Positions 1-7,490 of a stretch of 32,690 nt of DNA are shown here, piece by piece. Numbering within the stretch: the stretch's first letter is position 1; the number at the start of each line of letters is the position of its first letter. Position numbers and translations under genes: made by a program. The notes below the pieces were generated by a model, which worked only from the letters and a program-made list of their open reading frames with translations, was not told the origin of the DNA and did no database searches. The stretch comes from Mycolicibacter arupensis (GTDB lineage Bacteria > Actinomycetota > Actinomycetes > Mycobacteriales > Mycobacteriaceae): assembly GCF_002086515.1 (NCBI RefSeq), contig NZ_MVHH01000044.1, positions 1-32,690 on the forward strand, given 5' to 3'.

Positions 1-64
1 GCACATCAAAACGACCCGCCATCGAACGCATCGCGTCCGGGTCAGTCATAAAACGTGTAGCCAC
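1..64 (-). CDS. esxM: EsxM-like WXG100 protein, N-terminus only
   Basis: Only the first 21 codons are inside the window; the rest lies beyond position 1. The visible protein starts MATRFMTDPDAMRSMAGRFD, which matches the start of the ESX-5 substrate family EsxM/J/K/P/W (recalled as MASRFMTDPHAMRDMAGRFE). I chose the GTG at 64-62 because AAGGAG lies about 9 nt upstream and because it restores the family's MAxRF leader; an internal ATG at 49-47 would lose that leader. EsxM family proteins are small helical-hairpin proteins exported as a heterodimer with an EsxN-type partner, whose gene normally follows directly. Its place after eccB5, eccC5 and PE on the same strand fits the ESX-5 locus. Which family member this is cannot be settled from 21 residues. 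Confidence 0.8.
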   Translation of the reverse strand, partial: MATRFMTDPDAMRSMAGRFDV

Positions 65-86
65 TGTCTTGTCTCCTTGTCTACGT

Positions 87-105
87 TGGTTGTTACTGGT
101 TGTTA
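87..105 (-). repeat. Two 9-bp direct repeats, 10-bp period, in the esx 5' leader
   Basis: The plus-strand sequence TGGTTGTTA occurs at 87-95 and again at 97-105, exactly one helical turn apart (minus strand TAACAACCA twice). They lie just upstream of the esx ribosome-binding site, so they would be in the esx mRNA leader or in its promoter. They could be a binding site or a purine-rich, unstructured leader that favours translation. The function is inferred from position only. Confidence 0.4.
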
Positions 106-127
106 TTTGGTGATTGACGAACTATTT

Positions 128-153
128 CCGTCGGTTACCGAGGTAACCGACGG
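128..153 (-). terminator. Perfect 11-bp stem-loop between PE and esx
   Basis: CCGTCGGTTAC at 128-138 and GTAACCGACGG at 143-153 are perfect inverted repeats around a 4-nt loop (139-142). The hairpin sits 64 nt after the PE stop codon and 64 nt before the esx start. No T-run follows on the minus strand, which is common for mycobacterial terminators. It may be a partial terminator, an RNA processing or stability element that sets the PE to Esx ratio, or less likely a protein-binding palindrome. Confidence 0.5.
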
Positions 154-216
154 CCGGCTTTGAACGAATGAATGGTTCCCCTTCCCCACTCTCGGCCGGA
201 AAACGACTGTCTCCGG

Positions 217-516
217 TTAACCCGCCGCTGCAGCGTTGGCTGCCTCGGTGGACGCGTAGGAGGTTGCGCTCGTGTTCAAGGTGGCGACGAACATGTCGTG
301 GATCGCCGCGGCCTGGGCGCTCACCTGCTGGTACATCGCAGCGTGTGCGGCGAACTGCGCGGCGGTCAGCGCCGAGACCTCGTCGGCAGCGGCGGGAAGC
401 ACACCTGTCGTCGGGGCTGCGGCAGCGGCGTTCTGCGCGTTCAATGCCGCCCCGATACCGGTCAGGTTCGCGGCGGCGGCTGACAGCGCTTCCGGCTGCG
501 CATTCACGAACGACAT
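217..516 (-). CDS. PE family protein, PE18/PE19-like (ESX-5 substrate)
   Basis: A 99-residue protein consisting of a PE domain alone, with no C-terminal extension. It begins MSFVNAQPEAL, contains the Pro-Glu pair at residues 8-9, and has the segment PTTGVLPAAADEVSALTAAQ. From memory this closely matches PE18 and PE19 of the M. tuberculosis ESX-5 locus. PE domains form a helical hairpin that pairs with a PPE partner and carries the C-terminal YxxxD/E export signal; here YASTE lies at about residues 87-91. A strong AGGAGG lies about 8 nt before the ATG. It is read in the same direction as eccB5, eccC5 and esx. The usual PPE partner is not adjacent on either side within the window. Confidence 0.93.
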   Translation of the reverse strand: MSFVNAQPEALSAAAANLTGIGAALNAQNAAAAAPTTGVLPAAADEVSALTAAQFAAHAAMYQQVSAQAAAIHDMFVATLNTSATSYASTEAANAAAAG

Positions 517-562
517 TCGATTTACCTCCTCTGGATCGCGGTCAGCAATCTCTCTGCTGTCG

Positions 563-591
563 ATCGTAGAGGGTCAAACTGCCCTGGTGAA
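563..591 (-). promoter_or_regulatory. Candidate promoter for PE-esx
   Basis: On the minus strand, TTCACC (586-591) and TACGAT (563-568) are separated by 17 nt, resembling a sigma-A type -35/-10 pair with a TANNNT -10 element. Transcription would begin near 555, leaving a leader of about 40 nt before the PE start. The assignment rests on motif and spacing only. Confidence 0.4.
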
Positions 592-602
592 GCCGCTGAG
601 CG

Positions 603-643
603 AAGTGTTCACCTGCAGATAACAAGTGTTCATCTGAGGTAAC
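603..643 (-). repeat. Tandem 21/20-bp imperfect direct repeat upstream of PE
   Basis: Two head-to-tail copies occupy 603-623 and 624-643. Both begin AAGTGTTCA and end TAAC on the plus strand; the cores differ by a few bases and one 1-nt gap. On the minus strand the shared block reads TGAACACTT, repeated with a 21-bp period, about two helical turns. It lies just upstream of the candidate PE promoter, where a tandem-binding activator (for example a response regulator) would be expected. The identity of any regulator is unknown. Confidence 0.55.
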
Positions 644-700
644 AATAAGGCGGCGCCAAAACAGCGCTGTGATCAAGAAAATGGCTTCAAACTGGCGAAA

Positions 701-722
701 CACAGGAATGAAATTTCCTGTG
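701..722. repeat. 8-bp inverted repeat CACAGGAA / TTCCTGTG
   Basis: CACAGGAA (701-708) and TTCCTGTG (715-722) are perfect inverted repeats around a 6-nt AT-rich spacer, in the eccC5-PE spacer. A dyad of this size and spacing fits a dimeric repressor site as well as a weak hairpin. A separate perfect 10-bp palindrome, ACAGCGCTGT, lies nearby at 661-670. Confidence 0.4.
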
Positions 723-739
723 GAGTGAGTTCGCGGCTA

Positions 740-757
740 CCGCACAGAAATGTGCGG
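740..757. repeat. 7-bp stem with GAAA loop (plus strand)
   Basis: CCGCACA (740-746) and TGTGCGG (751-757) are perfect inverted repeats around GAAA, a stable tetraloop if read as plus-strand RNA. It lies between the eccC5 end and the PE promoter region. It may form part of a termination zone; there is no direct evidence of function. Confidence 0.35.
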
Positions 758-822
758 GCACTGGGTCGTACGGAGAATTCTGACGCGGATAAGCCGGGGC
801 GTCAGGCCCGGGTGTGACCCCG

Positions 823-868
823 CCAGCAACCACTGGGACGCTGTTGTGGGCGTCACAGTGGCTGCTGG
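823..868 (-). terminator. Long stem-loop directly after eccC5
   Basis: A 13-bp stem pairs 823-835 with 856-868; its one mismatch on DNA becomes a G-U pair in the minus-strand RNA. After a single unpaired base on each side, an inner 5-bp stem pairs GACGC (837-841) with GCGTC (850-854) around an 8-nt loop. It starts 8 nt after the eccC5 stop codon. There is no T-tract. It most likely terminates or stabilises the eccB5-eccC5 message and separates it from PE-esx. Confidence 0.55.
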
Positions 869-876
869 CGAAAGGG

Positions 877-3800
877 TCAACCTGCGGGGGTGGTGGCGCG
901 CTCCTGCGCCGGCGCCCGGCGCAGTTCGGTCGCGGCGACCTGAACGAACACGCCGGTGTCCTCGGCCATCAGCAGGCCACGGCCCCGAGGCAGCGGGCCG
1001 CCCTTCATCTTGCCGCGGATGAAGCCCTCGTCGGGGTCGGCATCCATCACCAGCAGCGGCGCATTGGCCTGGTGCAGCGCGCGCAGCAGCGGGTCGGAAC
1101 CTGCGGACGACCATCCACCGAAGGTGCGGGTAGCGATCACGTGCAGACCCACGTCCGCTGAGCGGGTGACCCAGGGGGCGGCCTTCTGGAACGGCGAGTC
1201 GAAACCGGCCGGGAACTGCTGGATGTCGTCGATGATCAGGAAGATCTCCGGCCCGCTCCACCAGGTCCGCGACAGCAGTTCTTCGGCCGACAGCCCGGGC
1301 GGAGGTTCCCGGTTGGCCAGGGTGGTGGCCAACTCGTTCGCCAGCGCGACCGCGCCGTCGACGTTGTAGGCGAACTTCTCCACATAGTCCGACCCCAGCG
1401 TGGTCAGCAACTGCCGGCGCGGGTCGATCAGCCACACCTGCGCGGACGGACGACCGTCCGGGCTGGGCTCCGGGGCACTGCTGGCGCCCGGCGCGTAGAG
1501 CCGCTCGATCTCGCTCATGATGGTCGCCAGGGTGGTGGTGCGGCCGCACTCGCGACGTCCCGTCACCATCAGGTGGCCGTTCTCGGCGAAGTTCAGATAC
1601 ACCGGAGCCAGGTCCAGCTCGGAGATCGCCCAGGCGATGCCGCCGGCACCCACGCCCTCGCGGCGATCGTTGGCCGCCACGGCACGCACCTCGTCGAGGC
1701 CGAACCGCGCGGGCAGACGCCGCACCGGCCGGACCCGGCCCACAGCCACCTGGCTGACGGCCGCAGCAACGCTGTCGGACTCAAACACCCGCTCGCTGGT
1801 GTCGGCCATCGCGGGCCGAGCGATCAGGGTGTGCAGGCCGGACTGCGGGTCGCTGTCGAGGCGCACATAGTTGACCGCGACCATGCCACGTCCCGGCTTC
1901 ACCGGAACATCCTTGGCGAATCGGGAACGCACCAGCTTGGCGTCCTCGACCGCGGCCAGGCGCAGCTCCACCCGGGATCCGAAGCCGCTGCGCACCGGCG
2001 GGCGCAGCTCGGACTCACGGTCGGCGGTCACGATGACGTGCACACCGAACGAGGGACCCTGGTTGATGATCTGGTTGACCTGCTCGACCAGCACCTCGTT
2101 CTCCTCGGAGAGCGCCCGGTAGTTGTCGACCACCAGGTACACGTCGCCGAAGCCGTCGTTGGGCACCGATCCCGGCGCACCTTCGAACTTGCGGCGCCGG
2201 AACACCTCCATCGAGGCCACGTCGTTCTCCAGGAAGCTGCGCTTGCGGGTACGCACCAGCGCCAGCAGCTCGGCCACCGTGCGGCGCACGCCGTCCGGGT
2301 CGGTCGGTCCGCAGACGCTGCCCACGTGCGGCAACCCGGCGACGGTGGTCAGCGAGGTGCCGCTGTAGGCCAGGCAGTAGAACTGGACCTGTGCGGGGGT
2401 GTGGGTCAGGGCCGCCGCGCAGATCAGCGACTGCAGCGTCGTCGTCTTGCCCGAACCGCCGGCACCCAGGATCAGCACGTTGGCACCCGGCCCGGCCGTC
2501 TCCACCGTCAACGGCGGCTGGTCGTGCTTGTAGGGCCGGTCGATGACCCCGATCGGGAACACCAGGTCCCCACGGGTGCCGTAGTCCTCCTGCCAGGGGT
2601 GGCCCAGGTAACGGTTCACCAGGTCCTCGATGCTCACCGGGTTGTCCAGTGGCGGCTGCCACAGCCGGTAGGGCTCGAAGTCGATCTGACGGAGCTGGTC
2701 GATGATCACCGTGCCGACCTTGGGCGTCCGGATGAAGTCCTCTTCCTCCGGGGGCTCGCCGGGCGCGCCCGCGGGCTTGGAGTCGATCGCGGTCAGCTCG
2801 TCGGCCGCCTCGATCTCCGGGGTGCTGACGCTGACCTCGAGCGGGGTGTACTCGGTGGTGAACAGCTGCGGGCGGATGTAGTCCACGGCATGCGTCAACG
2901 GCATCTGCTCGTCGTCGAGAATCCCGCCCCGGTGATAGTCCCGCCACAGGAACTCGGCCTGGAATCGGATGACCTCTTCACCGCTCTTACGGAAGTAGCC
3001 GAGACCGGCCTTGCCCGGCAGGTTCACCGCGTTGGGCACGCCGGCGGCCTGCGCGGCACCGGCGGTCTGCGCCTTGAGCACCAACCGGTAGCCCATGTTC
3101 TCCATCAGCTTCTCGGCGCGACTCTCGATGGTCTGCGAAGCCATCATCAGGTGCACCCAATACGCACGACCCTGCCGGCCGATCGAGTCCAGCACCTCCA
3201 CCGCGGTGGGCATGATGCGGAACCACTCGTAGAACTCGTCGATGACGACCACCAGCATCGGCAGCGGCGGCAGACTCTCGTCACCGCGTGCCCGCATTCG
3301 GGACCGGATCTCGTTGTATTCCTTGGCTCCGTCGACACCGGCGTTGTCGCACATCGACTTACGCCGGGCGATCTCACCCCACATGGCCTCCAGGAAGCGC
3401 TCCATAAGGGCCTGGTCGTCTTCGAGGTCGGTGATGATCCGCGACACGTGCGGAACACCGGCGAACGGCTTGACCGCCGAGCCACCCTTGAGGTCGGCCA
3501 GCACGAACTGCAGCTCGTCCGGCGGGTGAGCCAGCAGCAGCGACTCGATCACCGTACGCACCAGGGTGGACTTGCCCGAACCGGTGGTGCCGGACATGAC
3601 GCCGTGCGGGCCGTCACCGCCCTCGTCGAGGGACTTCATGTCCAGGAACAGCAGCTCACCGTTGTCGGACCGGTTACCGAACGGAATCCGCAGCCGGCCA
3701 CGGCTGCCCGCGTCGCGCCGGCTCGCCCACAGCTCTTCGAAGTCGATCCGTCCGGCGTCCTCGATGCCGTAGTAGGCCATGATGTCGCGCGCACCGATGT

Positions 3801-5091
3801 GGTGCGTCACCTTCTGGCCGATCTCCTCGTAGGCCGCGGCCAGCCGCCAGTGCGCCATGCGCTGCGCGAACTGCTCGGCATCGCTCTCGCCGACCTGGTC
3901 GGCCAGCGCGAAGAACCATTCGTTGTCGTCGATCACCATCCAGGTGTCGCGGTCGCGCGGCAGGGCGCTGATGATGCCCTTGTCGTCCAGGCGCAGTACC
4001 CGCTGGGAGACGCCTTGCCATTCCGGGGCGCCGGTCAGATCGAAGAACGTCACGCCATCGATGCCCTCGGTGGTGTTGACGTACTCCCACTGGGGGTCCA
4101 GGCCGTCGACGATGATCAGGTGATGCGGAGTCGGTGTCTCCGCCGACGAGCTGGCGTGGCGCGGCATGAATGATCCACGGCCGGAGAACAGTTCGGCGTG
4201 CTCGGTGGCGAAGTCCTGCACCGATCCGTAAACCATGCGGGCGTTGCCTGCCGCGTCCTGCCGACGCGGGTCACCGAAGTGCGGCACCCACTTGACCCAG
4301 TCCCACCGCTCCACATCCGACGTCACCACGATCATGCGCAGGTGGTCGGGTCCGTGCGAGAACGCCAACTGGCAGATGATCGCCCGCATCAGTCCGAGCA
4401 CCTGTTCGCGCTCGCCCACCAGCGAATACCACGGCTCGACCAGCAGCGAGATCATCTTCGGCAGGTTGTAGACCACACTCTGGTAGCGCCCGAATTCCTG
4501 CAGTGCCTTGCCGGTCACCGGCTCGAGTTCGATGTCGGTCGGCATGTTCTGCGGTTCACCCCAGGTGACCTCGGGCCGCGTCATGCCCACCCCGACCCGG
4601 GCCAAGCCGAAGTTGAGGTCCTTGCCGTTGGGCTGGCGCTCCCACATGCGTTGGGAGCCCACCGCGGCGGGCAGCGTGGCCGGCGCGGGGTGGTACCAGC
4701 GGTAGTTGGCGTCCATGCTGTCGGCGGACTCGGCCGCGGATTCGCGCAGCCGGTCCAGCATGAGCATGAACTGGGCCCGCATCGCGTCGAGCTTGGGCCG
4801 GCTCAGCTGCTGGGCGCCGCCGCCGAATCGGCCGCCGAACATCATCATCGCGACGCCGCCGATCATGAAGATCGGGAAGATCGAGCCGGCACCCAGGAAC
4901 ATCCGGGAGCCGCTGGCCACGGTCATGGCGACCATGCCGACCAGCAGACCGACCACCAGCACCCCGACCACCACCAGCCACCACGGCTTGCCCTCGGGGG
5001 GCGGCACGCTCAGCGGCGTCGGCAATACGATGTTCTCCGGTTTGACTACCGGAGCACGTTCCGGCGTCGGCCGGGCGTATCCACGTTTCAT
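877..5091 (-). CDS. eccC5: ESX-5 secretion ATPase EccC5
   Basis: A 1404-residue FtsK/SpoIIIE-type ATPase, the motor and substrate receptor of the ESX-5 inner-membrane complex. It starts MKRGYARPTPE and has two membrane helices at about residues 36-61 and 70-88, then three ATPase domains. Walker A of domain 1 is GTTGSGKS (501-508, Lys507), of domain 2 GAGGSGKT (876-883, Lys882). The third, GRRECGRTTT, has Arg1184 where the Walker lysine belongs, which matches my recollection of M. tuberculosis EccC5. It aligns by eye with that protein along its whole length but carries a short extra tail, APAQERATTPAG. Its ATG overlaps the eccB5 stop (ATGA), so the two are translationally coupled. The ESX-5 assignment over ESX-1 or ESX-3 rests on this residue-level match and on the PE/EsxM neighbours. 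Confidence 0.97.
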   Translation of the reverse strand: MKRGYARPTPERAPVVKPENIVLPTPLSVPPPEGKPWWLVVVGVLVVGLLVGMVAMTVASGSRMFLGAGSIFPIFMIGGVAMMMFGGRFGGGAQQLSRPKLDAMRAQFMLMLDRLRESAAESADSMDANYRWYHPAPATLPAAVGSQRMWERQPNGKDLNFGLARVGVGMTRPEVTWGEPQNMPTDIELEPVTGKALQEFGRYQSVVYNLPKMISLLVEPWYSLVGEREQVLGLMRAIICQLAFSHGPDHLRMIVVTSDVERWDWVKWVPHFGDPRRQDAAGNARMVYGSVQDFATEHAELFSGRGSFMPRHASSSAETPTPHHLIIVDGLDPQWEYVNTTEGIDGVTFFDLTGAPEWQGVSQRVLRLDDKGIISALPRDRDTWMVIDDNEWFFALADQVGESDAEQFAQRMAHWRLAAAYEEIGQKVTHHIGARDIMAYYGIEDAGRIDFEELWASRRDAGSRGRLRIPFGNRSDNGELLFLDMKSLDEGGDGPHGVMSGTTGSGKSTLVRTVIESLLLAHPPDELQFVLADLKGGSAVKPFAGVPHVSRIITDLEDDQALMERFLEAMWGEIARRKSMCDNAGVDGAKEYNEIRSRMRARGDESLPPLPMLVVVIDEFYEWFRIMPTAVEVLDSIGRQGRAYWVHLMMASQTIESRAEKLMENMGYRLVLKAQTAGAAQAAGVPNAVNLPGKAGLGYFRKSGEEVIRFQAEFLWRDYHRGGILDDEQMPLTHAVDYIRPQLFTTEYTPLEVSVSTPEIEAADELTAIDSKPAGAPGEPPEEEDFIRTPKVGTVIIDQLRQIDFEPYRLWQPPLDNPVSIEDLVNRYLGHPWQEDYGTRGDLVFPIGVIDRPYKHDQPPLTVETAGPGANVLILGAGGSGKTTTLQSLICAAALTHTPAQVQFYCLAYSGTSLTTVAGLPHVGSVCGPTDPDGVRRTVAELLALVRTRKRSFLENDVASMEVFRRRKFEGAPGSVPNDGFGDVYLVVDNYRALSEENEVLVEQVNQIINQGPSFGVHVIVTADRESELRPPVRSGFGSRVELRLAAVEDAKLVRSRFAKDVPVKPGRGMVAVNYVRLDSDPQSGLHTLIARPAMADTSERVFESDSVAAAVSQVAVGRVRPVRRLPARFGLDEVRAVAANDRREGVGAGGIAWAISELDLAPVYLNFAENGHLMVTGRRECGRTTTLATIMSEIERLYAPGASSAPEPSPDGRPSAQVWLIDPRRQLLTTLGSDYVEKFAYNVDGAVALANELATTLANREPPPGLSAEELLSRTWWSGPEIFLIIDDIQQFPAGFDSPFQKAAPWVTRSADVGLHVIATRTFGGWSSAGSDPLLRALHQANAPLLVMDADPDEGFIRGKMKGGPLPRGRGLLMAEDTGVFVQVAATELRRAPAQERATTPAG

Positions 5092-6599
5092 CTGGGCACC
5101 GCCAATTCTGCTGGGGACATATCGGTGGGCAAGGTGTCGTGACGAACCAGCGCATCCTGGCGAGACAGGGTCGGGCCGTGCGCCAGCAGGCGCAGCGCCA
5201 CCGACGGTGCCAGGGCCGGCTCGCTGACCAGCCCCAGCGCCTTGCGCTCATCATCGCCGGGGATCCCGAACCGCACACCCGAAGCCGACAGCCACCACAG
5301 CGATTCTCGCGTGGAGGCGTCCGGGTCATTGCCGGTCACGGCGACGAAATTGCCGTAGCCCGAACCGAAATAAACCCGGTCGGCTTCGGGCAGGTTCGCG
5401 TCATTGGTCTTGACCAAGGACACCACTCGCTTCATCTGCTTCTGCGACACCGGAATCGTGGGACCGGAGACCACCTGAACCCTGGCCCGGCTGTCACCGG
5501 CGGAACGCTCCCACCACCAGCAGGTGGAGGGATTCTCTTTGATGTCGACGACCTGCAGGGGGCCTTCGGGGTAGGCCGACAGGTCCAGTCCGGTGACCAC
5601 CGGCATCTTCGCCAGGTCCTGCGGCGTGACCACCGCCGGTGCACCGCCTCCGGTAGCGCCTGCGTTCTGCAGGATGCGAGCAACCACCGACGACACGGTC
5701 TGCACGCCGTTCATCAGCACGACCGAATACTGTTGCGGCCCAGCCAATTGCGGCGTGGTGAACACCGTCCCCACCGGGCCGGGCGCGTCCGGGAAGGCCG
5801 GCGGGCGGCCGGCGTCGGGCACGAACGGCACGGCCAGTTCCGGTCCCACCGGCAGCGCGTCGAACAGCGCCTGGCTCATGGGGCGAGCGTGATCGACCTG
5901 CTCCGGGGTCAAGCCCAGGGGCAGCAGCACGGCGCGGTCGGCGGCGTCGATGCGCGACCGGCGGCCCTGCCGGACCACCCAGGAGTCGTTTCCGTAGCGC
6001 AGCACGACCGCGTCGGGCCCGTCCAGCACCCGGCGGCGCGAGTTGAGTTCCGGGGTGCCGTCGATCACCGTCACCGTCACCGGTGACACCGCGCCGACGC
6101 CCTGAACGTTTGCGACGGTGTCGCAGATCAACCACGACGACGTCGAGGGTGTGGTGGGCAGGATGTCCGAGGGCGCGCCGGGGATGCCGACGAGCGGCCC
6201 GTGCGGCTGCTCGGCGATCTGGGTGGCCCGCACCTTGTGCGGGTTGTCGGGCCTACCGGCGATCAAGCGCGCGGAGGCCAGATTCAGTGCCGGATACAGC
6301 GTGTCGCCGACCCGCACGTACAGGGCTCCGGAGTCGCGATCGGCAATGATGGGCGATTCGTTCATCTGACCCGAGGGGCTCAGGAAAGACCAGAGCAAGG
6401 CGCCCAGGCAGACCACCGCGCCCGCCGACACCGACGCCACCACCGCCAGCGACTGCCGACGGCCCGGCTCGACTTCCATCCGAACCTGCCAGCGCGTCAG
6501 CGCCATCGCGGTCCGTCGAGCCAGGAACTGGTACCCCGTCATCTGGGTACGCGTGGACAGTCCAAGGCCGTAACCGGGTCCCCGCTGTTCGTCAGCCAC
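5088..6599 (-). CDS. eccB5: ESX-5 membrane component EccB5
   Basis: A 503-residue bitopic membrane protein of the ESX-5 core complex. The cytosolic N-terminus carries GYGLGLSTRTQ and TGYQFLARR, both typical of EccB. One membrane helix lies at about residues 51-73, followed by a large periplasmic domain. Two cysteines (in LICDTV and STCWWWE) are positioned to form the EccB disulfide. It matches M. tuberculosis EccB5 (about 506 residues, from memory) almost throughout. The start is a GTG (MADEQRG) with only a weak GGGGTG upstream. It is the first gene of the unit; its 3' end overlaps eccC5 by 4 nt. In M. tuberculosis cyp143, PPE and PE genes follow eccC5; here only a PE does within view. Confidence 0.96.
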   Translation of the reverse strand: MADEQRGPGYGLGLSTRTQMTGYQFLARRTAMALTRWQVRMEVEPGRRQSLAVVASVSAGAVVCLGALLWSFLSPSGQMNESPIIADRDSGALYVRVGDTLYPALNLASARLIAGRPDNPHKVRATQIAEQPHGPLVGIPGAPSDILPTTPSTSSWLICDTVANVQGVGAVSPVTVTVIDGTPELNSRRRVLDGPDAVVLRYGNDSWVVRQGRRSRIDAADRAVLLPLGLTPEQVDHARPMSQALFDALPVGPELAVPFVPDAGRPPAFPDAPGPVGTVFTTPQLAGPQQYSVVLMNGVQTVSSVVARILQNAGATGGGAPAVVTPQDLAKMPVVTGLDLSAYPEGPLQVVDIKENPSTCWWWERSAGDSRARVQVVSGPTIPVSQKQMKRVVSLVKTNDANLPEADRVYFGSGYGNFVAVTGNDPDASTRESLWWLSASGVRFGIPGDDERKALGLVSEPALAPSVALRLLAHGPTLSRQDALVRHDTLPTDMSPAELAVPR

Positions 6600-7490
6600 G
6601 GCGCACCCCGATCCGCGCCCGTCGCACTGCCGGATTACGGCGCGGTGCCGGTCCCTTATTGGTTGTCATCTACCCCTGCCTGGTCACAAGTTTCTTCACT
6701 GCGCATGCTAGCTGTGAAGCGCAACGGCCGCCCGCGGAGAAGATTGCAATCCGGTGGCGATGACGAAACTCGGTTCGCCTGTTTCTTGCCGAAATTATGA
6801 CGTCCCTATATGAACGATCTGTTAAGCGCCAGAGCCGCGTGAGTTCCGCCGCTCCCCGTTCAGCTGAAGGCAGAGAGGTTTCGGGGAAATCACCTCCCCG
6901 GTCGGTCCCTGCCAGCGGTCAGCGGGTTGTTCGTGCGCGCGGCGCTGGATCCTCACGGAAGTCGGCGGCCGCGCTGCCTGAGTTGCCTGTCAGGATCCTG
7001 CGGCTCCGACACCGCTATGTCGTGTTACGTGCTTATTGCGAGAGGGTCTCGTCAATCGGCCACTGCAGGTCACGGCGGCGTTCGACCGTGGCCGACCGGG
7101 AGGTTCCTCGACCGATGGGGGCAAACTCGGCCTCACCCGGCACACCGTCACCCCGCAGCTGCGGAAGGCACCGGGCCTGCGGGTTCATGTCCGCCCGGCC
7201 AAGCCCGATCGGTGCCTCCGCACACTGGGCGCCCGTCGCGATCAACCCGAAGGATCCGGAGAATTCCCGCCGTGAGGAATTCATCACACACGACCGGGAA
7301 AGCGTGTCGCCGTCGCCAGTTCGGCGGCGGAATCCAGCCGGGGTCGGTTGGCCGGACATGCTCAACCCGTTCGTGCGGATCTGCGTGATCGGCGCCGGTT
7401 ACCAATTTCTCCGTGCCCGTCCGAGATTGAACTTCAGCCCACCCCGCCGCCGTAAGGTGACTACCAAGCGCCGAGCGACGGGGAGCATCC
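6600..7490. other. 891-nt stretch without a convincing gene, upstream of eccB5
   Basis: Every frame here is broken or low-complexity, and none gives a recognisable protein or a start with a good ribosome-binding site. It must hold the eccB5 promoter. A TAGCAT -10 candidate (minus strand) at 6705-6710 lies inside an interrupted dyad, CTTCAC (6694-6699) and GTGAAG (6714-6719). The rest could be decayed coding sequence, a non-coding RNA, or a recombination scar at the edge of the ESX-5 locus. Nothing in the sequence decides between these. Confidence 0.5.
7427..7458 (+). promoter_or_regulatory. Candidate promoter for the AIP-repeat lipoprotein
   Basis: TTGAAC (7427-7432) and TAAGGT (7453-7458) resemble -35 and -10 elements, with a slightly long 20-nt spacer. 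Transcription would start near 7466, giving a leader of about 25 nt containing the GGGAG ribosome-binding site before the ATG at 7491. Confidence 0.4.

Noticed and set aside
1573..4173. Long plus-strand open frame (866 codons) opposite eccC5
   Set aside because: It is antisense to a fully recognisable EccC5, reads as His/Arg/Gly-rich sequence without domains, and results from high-GC codon bias.
6947..6998. Two GGATCC-containing arms as possible mobile-element ends
   Set aside because: Only 7 bp match, no transposase between them and no target duplication; likely chance.
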